From an uncultured Pelagibacteraceae bacterium (GTDB lineage: Bacteria > Pseudomonadota > Alphaproteobacteria > Pelagibacterales > Pelagibacteraceae), in contig CACFSG010000004.1 in assembly GCA_902568875.1 (NCBI GenBank), positions 22,501 to 70,460 of the forward strand: a stretch of DNA of 47,960 nucleotides, in the 5' to 3' direction. The position numbers and the translations under genes were made by a program. Each line of letters starts with the position of its first letter. Positions within the stretch are counted from its first letter, which is position 1. The notes below the pieces were generated by a model. The model saw only the letters and a list, made by a program, of their open reading frames with translations, was not told the origin of the DNA and searched no databases. Of this stretch, positions 21,664-29,892 are shown in pieces.

Positions 21664-22494
21664 TTATTTTTCTCTTATTTTGTCAGCTTCGAAAACACCT
21701 AGGACGTGAAAATCTTCACAATGTAATCCTAATTCTTCTAAAGATTTTTGAACTTTTGGATCTTCTATATGGCCATCGAGATCACATAAAAAAAAGAAAG
21801 AGTCGAATGTATTTTTTTCAGGATAACTTTGTAATTTTGTTAAATTAACTCCATTAATAGCAAATCCACCTAAAGATTGATATAATGCAGCTGGTTTACT
21901 TTTTAACTTAAACAAAAAAGATGTAATATATTTTTTATTACCAAATTCAGGTTGTAAAATATTTTTTCCCATTATCAAAAATCTTGTAAGATTGCCTTTT
22001 TCATTTTCAATATTTTTTTTTATAATTTCTAAACCATAAGTCTCTGCACTCAATGTAGACGCAATCGCAGCATCTTTTTTATCTTTGTTTTTTGAAACCA
22101 TCTCAGCTGAACCAGCTGTATCTGCTCTTACATTCTCAATTAAATTATGTTTTTTAATAAAGTTCGAACACTGTGATAAAGCTTGAGAGTGAGAATACAC
22201 TTTCTTAATATCAGAAATTTTTGTTCCAGGTATTGCTAACAAATTATGTTCAATTTTTTGAAAATATTCTGAATAAATATTCAATCTATATTTAAAAATT
22301 AGATATTCTATTCCAATATTTCCTGTAATTCTATTAGACTCAGGTATTATTATTTTAGAACTTGAATCTTTCAAAGCTTCAGAAAAACATTCATCAAATG
22401 TTTTGCACGGAATAATATCAGCCTTTGGATCTATTGATAAAGCTGCCAAATGTGAATATGCACCAAAAGTACCTTGAAAATAAATTTTACTCAT
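21664..22494 (-). CDS. pheA: prephenate dehydratase
   Basis: This enzyme converts prephenate to phenylpyruvate for phenylalanine synthesis. The 276-residue protein has the catalytic domain with FQGTFGAYSHLAA at the start and the catalytic TRF in NLTRFLIMG (about residue 167), then an ACT domain. The regulatory ESRP motif of enteric enzymes reads QSYP here (LTKLQSYP); related alphaproteobacterial enzymes also depart from ESRP, so feedback control may differ. There is no chorismate mutase domain. It overlaps kdsB by 1 nt. Confidence 0.93.
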   Translation of the reverse strand: MSKIYFQGTFGAYSHLAALSIDPKADIIPCKTFDECFSEALKDSSSKIIIPESNRITGNIGIEYLIFKYRLNIYSEYFQKIEHNLLAIPGTKISDIKKVYSHSQALSQCSNFIKKHNLIENVRADTAGSAEMVSKNKDKKDAAIASTLSAETYGLEIIKKNIENEKGNLTRFLIMGKNILQPEFGNKKYITSFLFKLKSKPAALYQSLGGFAINGVNLTKLQSYPEKNTFDSFFFLCDLDGHIEDPKVQKSLEELGLHCEDFHVLGVFEADKIREK

Positions 22495-23228
22495 CAGGTT
22501 TTATATTCCATTATTTTTTTTATAGCCACAAAATCCTCTTTTGTATCTACTCCTATAGGTGACGATTTTGCTAGAGCAACATTAATCATTATATTGTTAT
22601 CTAAAGCTCTTAGTTGTTCAAGTTTATGTTTTATTTCATTAGAAGATTGATTGTAAGAAACAAAGTTTTTAAGTGTTTCTAATTGATAACAATAAATACC
22701 TAAATGATGATAAATGTTTTTACTTACATTCAAAGTTTTTCTCATAAAATCTAAAGCTTCTGGAAATTCAGAATTATCTAAACTTTCTTTAGTTATAACT
22801 TTAACTACATTTTGATTATTAAACAGTTTATTATCAGAAATACTTGAAGCTAGAGTACCTAATTTAGATTTGGTTTGAATCATTTTATTATTTAAATTTT
22901 TAATATCTTCTATATTCATTAAAGGTTCATCACCTTGAAGATTCATTATGTAATCTATATCTGATCTACCAAGTTTTTGTATAGCTTCATAAATTCTATC
23001 TGTTCCTGTTTTGTGCTTATTGCTAGTTAAAATTGCTTGACCACCATTTTGTTTAACATCTTCAATTATTTCTTGATCTTCGGTAGCTACAAATACTTCG
23101 CCAATATTTGCTTCCTCTGCTTTTCTAAAAACGTGAGAAATAATTGATAAACCATTAATTTTTAACAAAGGTTTACCTGGTAACCTCATTGCCGTTAATC
23201 TAGAAGGAATTATAACTAATGTTTTCAT
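22494..23228 (-). CDS. kdsB: 3-deoxy-manno-octulosonate cytidylyltransferase
   Basis: KdsB activates KDO as CMP-KDO for lipopolysaccharide inner core. The 244-residue protein opens with the nucleotide-binding IIPSRLTAMRLPGKPL, followed by ATEDQEI, and has MNLQGDEPL and HLGIYCYQ blocks of the family. It forms a two-gene unit with pheA. Together with kdsD (28330-29298) and lptB/lptC it shows that this organism makes and exports KDO-containing LPS or a related glycolipid. Confidence 0.95.
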   Translation of the reverse strand: MKTLVIIPSRLTAMRLPGKPLLKINGLSIISHVFRKAEEANIGEVFVATEDQEIIEDVKQNGGQAILTSNKHKTGTDRIYEAIQKLGRSDIDYIMNLQGDEPLMNIEDIKNLNNKMIQTKSKLGTLASSISDNKLFNNQNVVKVITKESLDNSEFPEALDFMRKTLNVSKNIYHHLGIYCYQLETLKNFVSYNQSSNEIKHKLEQLRALDNNIMINVALAKSSPIGVDTKEDFVAIKKIMEYKT

Positions 23229-23335
23229 TGATCTTTTTTATTTCTAATTACAATATAAACAGAGACAAAATTGTGCATAAAATATAAGCAATTTATTATT
23301 TATAATGTTATACGTTCAAAACAAATTTTTATAAA

Positions 23336-23866
23336 ATGGATTCTTTTGAAATAAATAAGATAATTGCTGCAGTATTAATGGTGGTTATTCTTGTAATTGG
23401 TATTGATAAGGTTTCAGATATTATCTTTCACGTAGAAAAACCAAAAACACCTGGTTATGCTGTTGATATAGAACAAACAAGTACTACTAGTACAGAAACA
23501 ACTGAAGAAAAAATTAATATTACTGCTTTTATGACAATGGGAGATGTTGCAACAGGAGAGAAAGTCTTCAAAAAATGTAAAAGTTGCCACAGTATTAAAC
23601 AAGGTGGTGGAAATAAAATTGGACCAGCGTTATGGAACGTTATGTTTAGAAAAGTTGGCTCAATAGCTGATTATAAATATTCTAAAGCTTTAACGTCTTA
23701 CGGAAAAGAATGGAGTTGGGAAGAAATGAATGGTTTTTTAATTAAACCATCAAAATGGATACCTAATAATAAGATGGGTTTTGCTGGAATCAAATCTGAA
23801 AAAGATAGAGCATCCGTAATTTTGTATTTAAATCAAAATAGCGATAATCCCAAACCATTACCTTAA
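23336..23866 (+). CDS. membrane-anchored c-type cytochrome
   Basis: The 176-residue protein has an uncleaved N-terminal membrane helix (about residues 8-27), a Thr/Glu-rich linker, and a class I cytochrome c domain. Haem attachment is CKSCH (about residues 82-86) and the likely axial methionine is in PNNKMGFAGI (about 145). This matches the CycM-type cytochromes that carry electrons from the bc1 complex to terminal oxidase in alphaproteobacteria. It is alone on the plus strand, and its 3' end overlaps argF by 9 nt. The TATAAT at 23301-23306 is a possible -10. Confidence 0.88.
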   Translation: MDSFEINKIIAAVLMVVILVIGIDKVSDIIFHVEKPKTPGYAVDIEQTSTTSTETTEEKINITAFMTMGDVATGEKVFKKCKSCHSIKQGGGNKIGPALWNVMFRKVGSIADYKYSKALTSYGKEWSWEEMNGFLIKPSKWIPNNKMGFAGIKSEKDRASVILYLNQNSDNPKPLP

Positions 23867-24787
23867 TTTGTTAAAAATATATAATAAAATTCCTTTTTGA
23901 ACATGAACTCTATTAAGAGCTTGTTGCCAAACTCTAGATTGTTTTCCTAAAAAAACATCTTCTGAAACTTCATTTCCTCTAGGTAAACAATGCAAGAAAA
24001 TACTTTGTGGTCGAGTAACTTTCATTAAATTTTGATTGATTCTATAGTTTTTAAAATCTTTAATTTTTTTTGCTTTATTACCTTTATCATTGATAGAAAC
24101 TACTTTATCAGAAAATACTACATCGGCATTTTTTACTGCTTTTTTTGGATCATTAAAAATATTAATCTTTCTTTTGTTTTTTTTAACCCAATCCATTACA
24201 AACTTTGGAGGTCTATAATTCTTAGGACAACCAATATTTAAATTAAATTTAAATTTTACTGACGCTGCAATTAATGAATTTAAAACATTATTACAATCAC
24301 CTATCCAGCATATATTTAATTTAGATATTGATTTCTTCTTTATTTCCTCAACAGTAAATATATCCGAGAGTACTTGACAAGGATGAGAGCTTGGACTTAA
24401 TAAGTTTACAATTGGGATAGTTAAATTTTTACTAAAATCCTCAATTTTTTTATCACTATCTGTCCTAAGTAAAAATCCATCACCATAAGTTGATAAAATT
24501 TTTGCGGTGTCTACAAGACTTTCTTCCCCTTTTCCCAAGTGTAATTCACTTGCTTTGATGGTTATTGATCCTGCTCCTAGTTGATTAATTGCAATATGAA
24601 AGCTTAAACGAGTTCTAGAGCTTTGCTTTTCATACATTTGAATAAGAAGTTTTCCTTTTAAAGGTTGATCTTTATCAACTTCAAGAGTACTTAACTTTTT
24701 TCTTTTATTTTTTCTTTTTTTAGCATCGTTTAATATTTTTCTTAAATCAGCTGCGGGTATATCTTTTAAATTTATGAAATTTTTCAT
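23858..24787 (-). CDS. argF: ornithine carbamoyltransferase
   Basis: The enzyme forms citrulline from ornithine and carbamoyl phosphate. The 309-residue protein has the carbamoyl-phosphate motif SSRTR (STRTR in most), HPCQ and the HCLP catalytic motif. The ornithine loop usually reading D-x-W-x-S-M-G appears as SDKVVSIND, keeping Asp and Ser but not Met-Gly, and the segment after HCLP is shortened (HCLPRGNEV). It follows argD with no gap, so it is probably cotranscribed. The arginine context supports ornithine as substrate, but an N-acylornithine variant is not excluded. Confidence 0.88.
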   Translation of the reverse strand: MKNFINLKDIPAADLRKILNDAKKRKNKRKKLSTLEVDKDQPLKGKLLIQMYEKQSSRTRLSFHIAINQLGAGSITIKASELHLGKGEESLVDTAKILSTYGDGFLLRTDSDKKIEDFSKNLTIPIVNLLSPSSHPCQVLSDIFTVEEIKKKSISKLNICWIGDCNNVLNSLIAASVKFKFNLNIGCPKNYRPPKFVMDWVKKNKRKINIFNDPKKAVKNADVVFSDKVVSINDKGNKAKKIKDFKNYRINQNLMKVTRPQSIFLHCLPRGNEVSEDVFLGKQSRVWQQALNRVHVQKGILLYIFNKLR

Positions 24788-25966
24788 TTATTTATATTTT
24801 AAGCAAACTTTACTTATGATCTTGATTGCTTGATCTATTTCATTTTTTTTTACGTTAAGCGGAGGTAAAATTCTAATTACATTCTCGGCTGCTCTAATTG
24901 TTAATAACTTATTTTTCATTAAAGCTTTTATAAAACTTGTTTGATCTTTAAAAAGTTGGATACCAATTAAATAGCCTCTACCTCGTATTTCTTTTATAAT
25001 TTTTGGAAATTTTTTTTTAAGATTATTTAATTGATTATGAAAATATTTCGAATTCTTTTTTACATTATTTAAAAAACTTTTTTTTGAAATTATATCCATT
25101 ACTTTACTTCCTACCTTCATAGCTAATGGATTTCCTCCAAAAGTTGATCCGTGGCTACCTGGTTTCATAGCATTTGCAACTTTATTGGTCATTAAAACTA
25201 CACCAATCGGAAAGCCACCACCAATACCTTTTGCTATAGGCACAATATCTGGTTTTACTTTTGACTGTTCAAATGCGAAAAAATCACCACTACGACCCAC
25301 TCCACTTTGAACTTCATCTAAAATTAACAATATTTTTTTTTCATTACAAATTTTTCGTAAATATTTAAGACATTTATCAGGTATCGGCTTAATACCTCCT
25401 TCACCCAATATAGTCTCTACCATAATCGCAGCAGTAGTTTTCTTTATTCTTTTTCTAATATTTGGAAATCTTGGTTGTGAGTCTTTAAATTCAATATGAT
25501 CAAAACCCGAAATTTTAGGTAAAAAACCCTCAGTCATTTTTTTTGAACCACTAGCGTAAATAGTTGCTAAAGTTCTTCCGTGAAATGAGTTTTTGATACA
25601 TAGTATTCTATTTTTGTAAGGTTTTCCTATTGAGTAGAAATATCTTTTAGCTACTTTAATTGCTGCCTCAGTTGCCTCTACTCCACTATTGCTAAAAATA
25701 ACTTTATCAGCAAATGTCTTTTGAACTAATTTTTTAGCTAATTCTTCACCTTCTGGTATTATAAATGCGTTGGATACGTGCCAAACTTTCTTAGCTTGAT
25801 TATTAAGTGCCTTTATTAATTGAGGATTAGCATGTCCCAAACTTGTTACGGCTATCCCGGAACAAAAATCTAAATATTTAGATCCTTTAGTAGTATAAAG
25901 ATAACTACCCTTTCCACTTTTAAATGAAATTTTTTTTCTATTATAATTTTTTACTAAATAACTCAT
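24788..25966 (-). CDS. argD: acetylornithine aminotransferase
   Basis: This PLP enzyme makes N-acetylornithine from N-acetylglutamate semialdehyde and may also act in lysine synthesis. The 392-residue class III aminotransferase has SGIAVTSLGHANP, FSNSGVEATEAAIK, SFHGRTLA, the Asp of LILDEVQSGVGRSG, and the PLP lysine in PIAKGIGGGFPIG. GSHGSTFGGNPLA follows. Length is normal. It is the first gene of argD-argF and is divergent from gcrA across 180 bp. Confidence 0.95.
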   Translation of the reverse strand: MSYLVKNYNRKKISFKSGKGSYLYTTKGSKYLDFCSGIAVTSLGHANPQLIKALNNQAKKVWHVSNAFIIPEGEELAKKLVQKTFADKVIFSNSGVEATEAAIKVAKRYFYSIGKPYKNRILCIKNSFHGRTLATIYASGSKKMTEGFLPKISGFDHIEFKDSQPRFPNIRKRIKKTTAAIMVETILGEGGIKPIPDKCLKYLRKICNEKKILLILDEVQSGVGRSGDFFAFEQSKVKPDIVPIAKGIGGGFPIGVVLMTNKVANAMKPGSHGSTFGGNPLAMKVGSKVMDIISKKSFLNNVKKNSKYFHNQLNNLKKKFPKIIKEIRGRGYLIGIQLFKDQTSFIKALMKNKLLTIRAAENVIRILPPLNVKKNEIDQAIKIISKVCLKYK

Positions 25967-26257
25967 AATTATTTTATTTCTAAAACTTTGTATAAATTAA
26001 ATTATTAAATACAAGTTAGGATTGAATACATAACTAATTAATTTAACTTAATTAATGTTGATAACTCTAAATAATTGCTTGTTTATTTAAAATTTATATC
26101 AGTATATTGTGTTTCTATAACTTATTAACACATTATATAGTTATTTATGAGCTGGACAGAAGAAAAGGTGACAAAACTTAAAGAGTTGTGGGGCAAAGGA
26201 AACACTGCCTCGCAAATAGCGGAGATTATAGGCGGCATCTCACGTAATGCCGTCATT

Positions 26258-26299
26258 GGGCGCATTTTGCCCCTCTAAATTTTAGAGGGGCACGCGCAA
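26258..26299 (+). repeat. 42-nt in-frame palindromic insertion in gcrA
   Basis: TGCCCCTCTAAA (26268-26279) and TTTAGAGGGGCA (26281-26292) form a perfect 12-bp inverted repeat around one base. An outer GCGC/GCGC pair (26260-26263, 26294-26297) extends it. The insertion is a multiple of three but brings a TAA. No T-run follows on either strand, so it is not an intrinsic terminator. No second copy was found in this window. Confidence 0.7.
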
Positions 26300-26440
26300 G
26301 GAAAAGCTCACAGATTAAACTTATCAGCAAAAATTAAAACAAGGACTGCAGCTTCTAATGAAAATATTAAAAATTCTATAAGTAATAAAAATATTAAACC
26401 AAAAAGAGGACGTAGAAGTAAATTTGTTTTAAATAAATCA

Positions 26441-26710
26441 ATGCTAGATCAGTTAGGTCCTGCAAAACTTTTAAGTCTTGAAGAACTTACAGAAACCACT
26501 TGTAAATACATGATACACGAAGATCAAGGTAAAGAAGGTCACCCAAATGTACCTGGATCTTTCTTTTGTGGAAGAGATACAATTCCAAAATATAGTTACT
26601 GTCTTTATCATATGGGATTAGTATGGCAACCAAAAGGAAAAAAAGAAGATATTGTTAATAAAAGTGATGAGGTTCCAGAATTTATTGAGAAAAAAATTAA
26701 ATCTGCTTAA
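26441..26710 (+). CDS. gcrA: GcrA C-terminal fragment
   Basis: This is the longest ATG-started remnant downstream of the insertion: 89 residues with the conserved GcrA C-terminal region, including CKYMIHEDQGKEG, a Cys in SFFCGRDTIP and SYCLYHMGLVWQP, where Cys/His residues resemble a metal site. It lacks the helix-turn-helix. Whether it is translated on its own is doubtful; no strong ribosome site precedes 26441. Its intact coding sequence suggests the disruption is recent, or that the piece is still made. Confidence 0.55.
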   Translation: MLDQLGPAKLLSLEELTETTCKYMIHEDQGKEGHPNVPGSFFCGRDTIPKYSYCLYHMGLVWQPKGKKEDIVNKSDEVPEFIEKKIKSA

Positions 26711-26731
26711 CTTTAAAATCTAAAAAATTTA

Positions 26732-27700
26732 TTACTTTTTTTCTTTCTTTAAGATATTATGCTTTGAAAATTGGCCACCCTCTCTCCACATATAACAATA
26801 TTTTTCAACTTCCTCTTCAAAAAAACATTTTGATGGACAATTAATATCTAAATTAGTTTTATAGTTTCCAGATATTACATTATCGTATTTTAAAAGCTTT
26901 AGTTGATCTTCAGTCAGCAAAGGTTTTGGAAATATTTGAAAAATTTTTGCAGATAATTTTCCTAGAAATAAAGGAATAGGTATCAAAAGCCTCTTTTTAT
27001 CAATCAAAAAAAGTAATTTTTCTATAATTTCTCTAAATGAAATTGTTTCAGATCCAACACATTCAATAATTTGTGAATAAATATTTTTTGAAATAATATA
27101 GAATATTACCTCAACTAAGTCTGAAGAGTGAATTGGCATAAACTTAGTTCTACCAAAATAATATAATGGAAACATAGGTAATCTATTTAGCAAAGTCATA
27201 AAATTAGTAGTAAAATTATCATCAACAGAATAAATCACTGATGGTCTTAAAATTGTTGATAATGGAAAATTTTTTAATATTTCCTTTTCACCATTTAATT
27301 TACTAATTGCATATTTAGAATCTACAGCTTCGTTTATTCCTAATGCAGATAAATGAATAAAATGTTTTAAATTATATTGTTTACAAAGTTTTGCTAAAAT
27401 TGAAGGAAATAAAGTATGAATATTTTTAAATGTATTACCTTTCTTCTCATATAAAATTCCAACCAAATTTATACAAATATCTGCATTTTCAAAAAGTTTT
27501 CTTATTTTTATTTCATCAAAGATATTTGCTTCTACAATACTAATATAACCTGCATTTCCTTGAGTTTTAATAATATGGCCCTTTTGATGGATATTTCTTG
27601 TGACTACAGTTACTCTATAGTTATTTTTAGTTAACTTTCTAATAAGATGTCGTCCTATTTGTCCACTTCCACCAAAAATTAGACAATTTTTTTCTTTCAT
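26732..27700 (-). CDS. NAD(P)-binding oxidoreductase, NDUFA9-like extended SDR
   Basis: The 322-residue protein begins with a dinucleotide-binding loop GGSGQIGRHLIRKL (about residues 9-22) and has INLVGILYE and FIHLSALG strands typical of atypical short-chain dehydrogenases related to the complex I accessory subunit NDUFA9. The SDR active-site tyrosine appears as YAISKLNGE (about residue 131). Alphaproteobacterial homologues are annotated as complex I NDUFA9 family proteins; substrate is unknown. It is convergent with gcrA and starts only 17 bp from the divergent rnd start codon. Confidence 0.8.
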   Translation of the reverse strand: MKEKNCLIFGGSGQIGRHLIRKLTKNNYRVTVVTRNIHQKGHIIKTQGNAGYISIVEANIFDEIKIRKLFENADICINLVGILYEKKGNTFKNIHTLFPSILAKLCKQYNLKHFIHLSALGINEAVDSKYAISKLNGEKEILKNFPLSTILRPSVIYSVDDNFTTNFMTLLNRLPMFPLYYFGRTKFMPIHSSDLVEVIFYIISKNIYSQIIECVGSETISFREIIEKLLFLIDKKRLLIPIPLFLGKLSAKIFQIFPKPLLTEDQLKLLKYDNVISGNYKTNLDINCPSKCFFEEEVEKYCYMWREGGQFSKHNILKKEKK

Positions 27701-27705
27701 ATATA

Positions 27706-27711
27706 TATGAT
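27706..27711 (+). promoter_or_regulatory. possible -10 element for the rnd operon
   Basis: TATGAT lies 6 nt before the rnd ATG at 27718, in a 17-bp gap to the divergent gene. If used, it would give a leaderless or nearly leaderless transcript. The -35 region would lie inside the neighbouring coding sequence; TAGACA/GACAAT near 27680-27687 is only a weak candidate. Confidence 0.25.
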
Positions 27712-27717
27712 TTAAAA

Positions 27718-28329
27718 ATGAATATTGATATCAAACTTCACAAAAATGATTTACCAGATGATTTGAATTTAGGCAATGTAATAGCTGTTGATGGAGAATT
27801 TATGGGTCTAAATGTCAGACGAGACCCTTTGTGTTTAGTACAAGTTTCATCAGGTAATTCTGATGCTCACATAGTTCAATTTGATAGAAATAATTACAAC
27901 GCAGCTAATTTAATTAGAATTTTAACTGATGAAAGTATTAAAAAGATCTTCCATTTTGCCCGAAGCGACTTAGCACACATTAAATATTATCTAAAAACTG
28001 ACGTCAATAATATTGAATGTACCAAGATACAATCGAAGCTAGGAAGAACTTTTTCAGACAACCATTCTTTGAAAACGCTAATTAAAGAGTTTGCTAATGT
28101 TGATGTTAGTAAACAATTTCAAACATCAGATTTTGGTGGAGAGCTTTCACCCGGTCAACTTAGGTATTGTGCAAATGATGTAATTTATCTTCATAAAATT
28201 CATGAAGAATTAAATAAAATTTTACAAAGAGAAAAAAGAATTGATTTATACAAAGATTGTCTTAAATTTTTAAAAACCAGAGTTGAACTTGATTTAGCAC
28301 TATTTAAAGATGATATTTGGTCTCATTAA
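27718..28329 (+). CDS. RNase D-like 3'-5' exonuclease
   Basis: The 203-residue protein is a single DEDDy exonuclease domain: Asp and Glu in VDGEFMGL (about residues 23-30), Asp in FARSDLAH (about 81) and the Tyr-x3-Asp pair in RYCANDVIYLH. It lacks the HRDC domains of full-length RNase D, as do the short alphaproteobacterial forms. RNase D trims tRNA precursors; the short form may act on structured RNA. It is the first gene of a 14-gene run and abuts kdsD. Confidence 0.88.
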   Translation: MNIDIKLHKNDLPDDLNLGNVIAVDGEFMGLNVRRDPLCLVQVSSGNSDAHIVQFDRNNYNAANLIRILTDESIKKIFHFARSDLAHIKYYLKTDVNNIECTKIQSKLGRTFSDNHSLKTLIKEFANVDVSKQFQTSDFGGELSPGQLRYCANDVIYLHKIHEELNKILQREKRIDLYKDCLKFLKTRVELDLALFKDDIWSH

Positions 28330-29298
28330 ATGAAAAAAAAAAATTTTATAAAAATCGCAAAAGAAGTAATTGATTTAGAAATTAAAGCATTAACTAAACT
28401 AAAAAAAAGTTTTGATAATTCGTTTAATTTGGCAGTTGAACAAATATTAAAATGTAAATCAAAAGTAATTTTATGTGGTGTTGGAAAAAGTGGTTTGATT
28501 GCAAATAAAATAGCAGCAACTTTATCATCAGTTGGTACTCCTTCATTTTATTTATCTGCAAACGACTCATCTCATGGAGATTTAGGAAGTATATCAAAAA
28601 AAGATATTTTAATTTTGATTAGTAATTCAGGTGAAACAAGTGAACTAAAAAATATCATTCAATATGCAAATAGAAATAAAATTTTGCTTATTGGTATCGT
28701 TTCTAAAAAAGACTCTGTTCTTTATAAATCTTCAGATATTAAATTATTAATACCTAAAGTAACAGAAGCAGGTGGTATTATTCCTACATCGAGCACAATA
28801 TCTCAATTATCCTTAGGTGATGCTTTAGCTATTGCTACGATGAAACAAAGAAAGTTTAATAAAAAAGATTTTTCACGCCTACATCCAGCTGGTACGTTGG
28901 GTGCACAATTAAAAACAGTAGAAGATATAATGCTTAAAAACAATGCTATTCCATTTGTAAATGAAAATGTAAAAATGAAAGAAGCATTAAAGACATTGAG
29001 TTCAAAAAAATTAGGTTTTTTACTTGTTAGAGATAAAAAAAAATTAACCAAAGGAATTATTACTGATGGAGAATTAAGAAGATTTACTCAAAAAAAACCA
29101 GATTTACATACTACGTTAGTAAAAGAAATTATGACTAAAAATCCAATAGGAATTGATAAAAATGAGTTGGCTGCTAAAGCACTTTCTTTAATGAACATTA
29201 AAAAAATTACATCTTTATGTGTTTATAACAAAAAAAATAAGCTTAAAACGATAGGTGTTTTACATATTCACAATATATTACAATCTAATATATCATAA
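28330..29298 (+). CDS. kdsD: arabinose-5-phosphate isomerase (KdsD/KpsF type)
   Basis: This enzyme makes D-arabinose 5-phosphate, the precursor of KDO. The 322-residue protein has a SIS sugar isomerase domain (GVGKSGLIANKIAATLSS near residue 51, SNSGET near 97) and two C-terminal CBS domains (about 200-322). HGDLGSI and the conserved LHPAGTLG segment are present. It sits directly after rnd and before lptC, a standard KDO/LPS cluster, and complements kdsB at 22494-23228. Confidence 0.94.
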   Translation: MKKKNFIKIAKEVIDLEIKALTKLKKSFDNSFNLAVEQILKCKSKVILCGVGKSGLIANKIAATLSSVGTPSFYLSANDSSHGDLGSISKKDILILISNSGETSELKNIIQYANRNKILLIGIVSKKDSVLYKSSDIKLLIPKVTEAGGIIPTSSTISQLSLGDALAIATMKQRKFNKKDFSRLHPAGTLGAQLKTVEDIMLKNNAIPFVNENVKMKEALKTLSSKKLGFLLVRDKKKLTKGIITDGELRRFTQKKPDLHTTLVKEIMTKNPIGIDKNELAAKALSLMNIKKITSLCVYNKKNKLKTIGVLHIHNILQSNIS

Positions 29299-29889
29299 AT
29301 GCAAAAAAATTTTGTTTTAAGAATATTTTTAATAACATCTTTTTTAATTTTTTTAATATTAATTTTTTTTAAATTTACCAATAAAGAACAATTAATTAAG
29401 CAAGAAGCTGAGGAAATTCAAGAAGCAGAAAAAATCGAAGAAAAAATTGAAAGTTCTAATTTAATAAAAGATGTTAATTATACATCCAAAGATTCAAAAG
29501 GAAATGTATACAGTTTAAATGCATCTAAAGGGGTAATTGATCAAAATAATAATAATTATATTTATCTCACGTCTGTAAAAGCTAATATAAACTTAGTTAA
29601 TTATAATCTCATAGAGATATCATCAGACTTTGGTAAATATAATATCGATAATTATGATACTATTTTTTCTAAAAATGTAATAATTTCTTATTTAGATAAT
29701 AAAATAAAAGGAGAATATCTTGATTTTTCATTAGAAAAAAATTTATTGATAATTTCAAGAAATGTAATTTTAGAAAACAATGAAAGTTCTCTTAAAGCAG
29801 ATGTAATTGAAATGAATATTGAAACAAAAGATATAAAGATTTTCATGTATGAAGAAGATAAAAAAATTAAATTTAAATCTTTAAAATAA
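29299..29889 (+). CDS. lptC: LPS export protein LptC
   Basis: LptC is the bitopic inner-membrane link that takes lipopolysaccharide from LptBFG to LptA. The 196-residue protein has an N-terminal membrane helix (about residues 7-26), an acidic linker, and a beta-rich periplasmic domain with repeated short strands, as in the LptC/LptA jellyroll. Its place between kdsD and lptB fits. Sequence conservation is low, so the call rests on architecture and context. Confidence 0.8.
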   Translation: MQKNFVLRIFLITSFLIFLILIFFKFTNKEQLIKQEAEEIQEAEKIEEKIESSNLIKDVNYTSKDSKGNVYSLNASKGVIDQNNNNYIYLTSVKANINLVNYNLIEISSDFGKYNIDNYDTIFSKNVIISYLDNKIKGEYLDFSLEKNLLIISRNVILENNESSLKADVIEMNIETKDIKIFMYEEDKKIKFKSLK

Positions 29890-29892
29890 AAA

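Larger units (their letters stand above)
26147..26710 (+). pseudogene. gcrA: gcrA cell-cycle regulator interrupted by a palindromic insertion with a stop
   Basis: ATG at 26147 starts MSWTEEKVTKLKELWGKG followed by TASQIAEIIGGISRNAVIG, the GcrA DNA-binding domain. The frame then hits TAA at 26276-26278. In the same frame the sequence resumes GKAHRLNLSAKI and runs to the GcrA C-terminus at 26710. The extra 42 nt (26258-26299, 14 codons) split the expected NAVI-GKAHRL. No frameshift is needed. Either the gene is dead, or it is expressed as two pieces or by readthrough. GcrA in relatives activates transcription at methylated promoters with sigma-70. The 5' part (26161-26300) is about 45% G+C, far above its surroundings. 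TGTGTT/AACACA (26108-26113, 26127-26132) is an inverted repeat upstream. Confidence 0.75.

Noticed and set aside
26268-26292. gcrA palindrome as an intrinsic terminator
   Set aside because: The stem is strong but no T-run follows on either strand, and it lies inside an otherwise continuous gene.
26441-26443. A separate small gene starting at 26441
   Set aside because: The sequence before it continues GcrA in the same frame back to the insertion, so it is the 3' part of gcrA rather than an independent gene.
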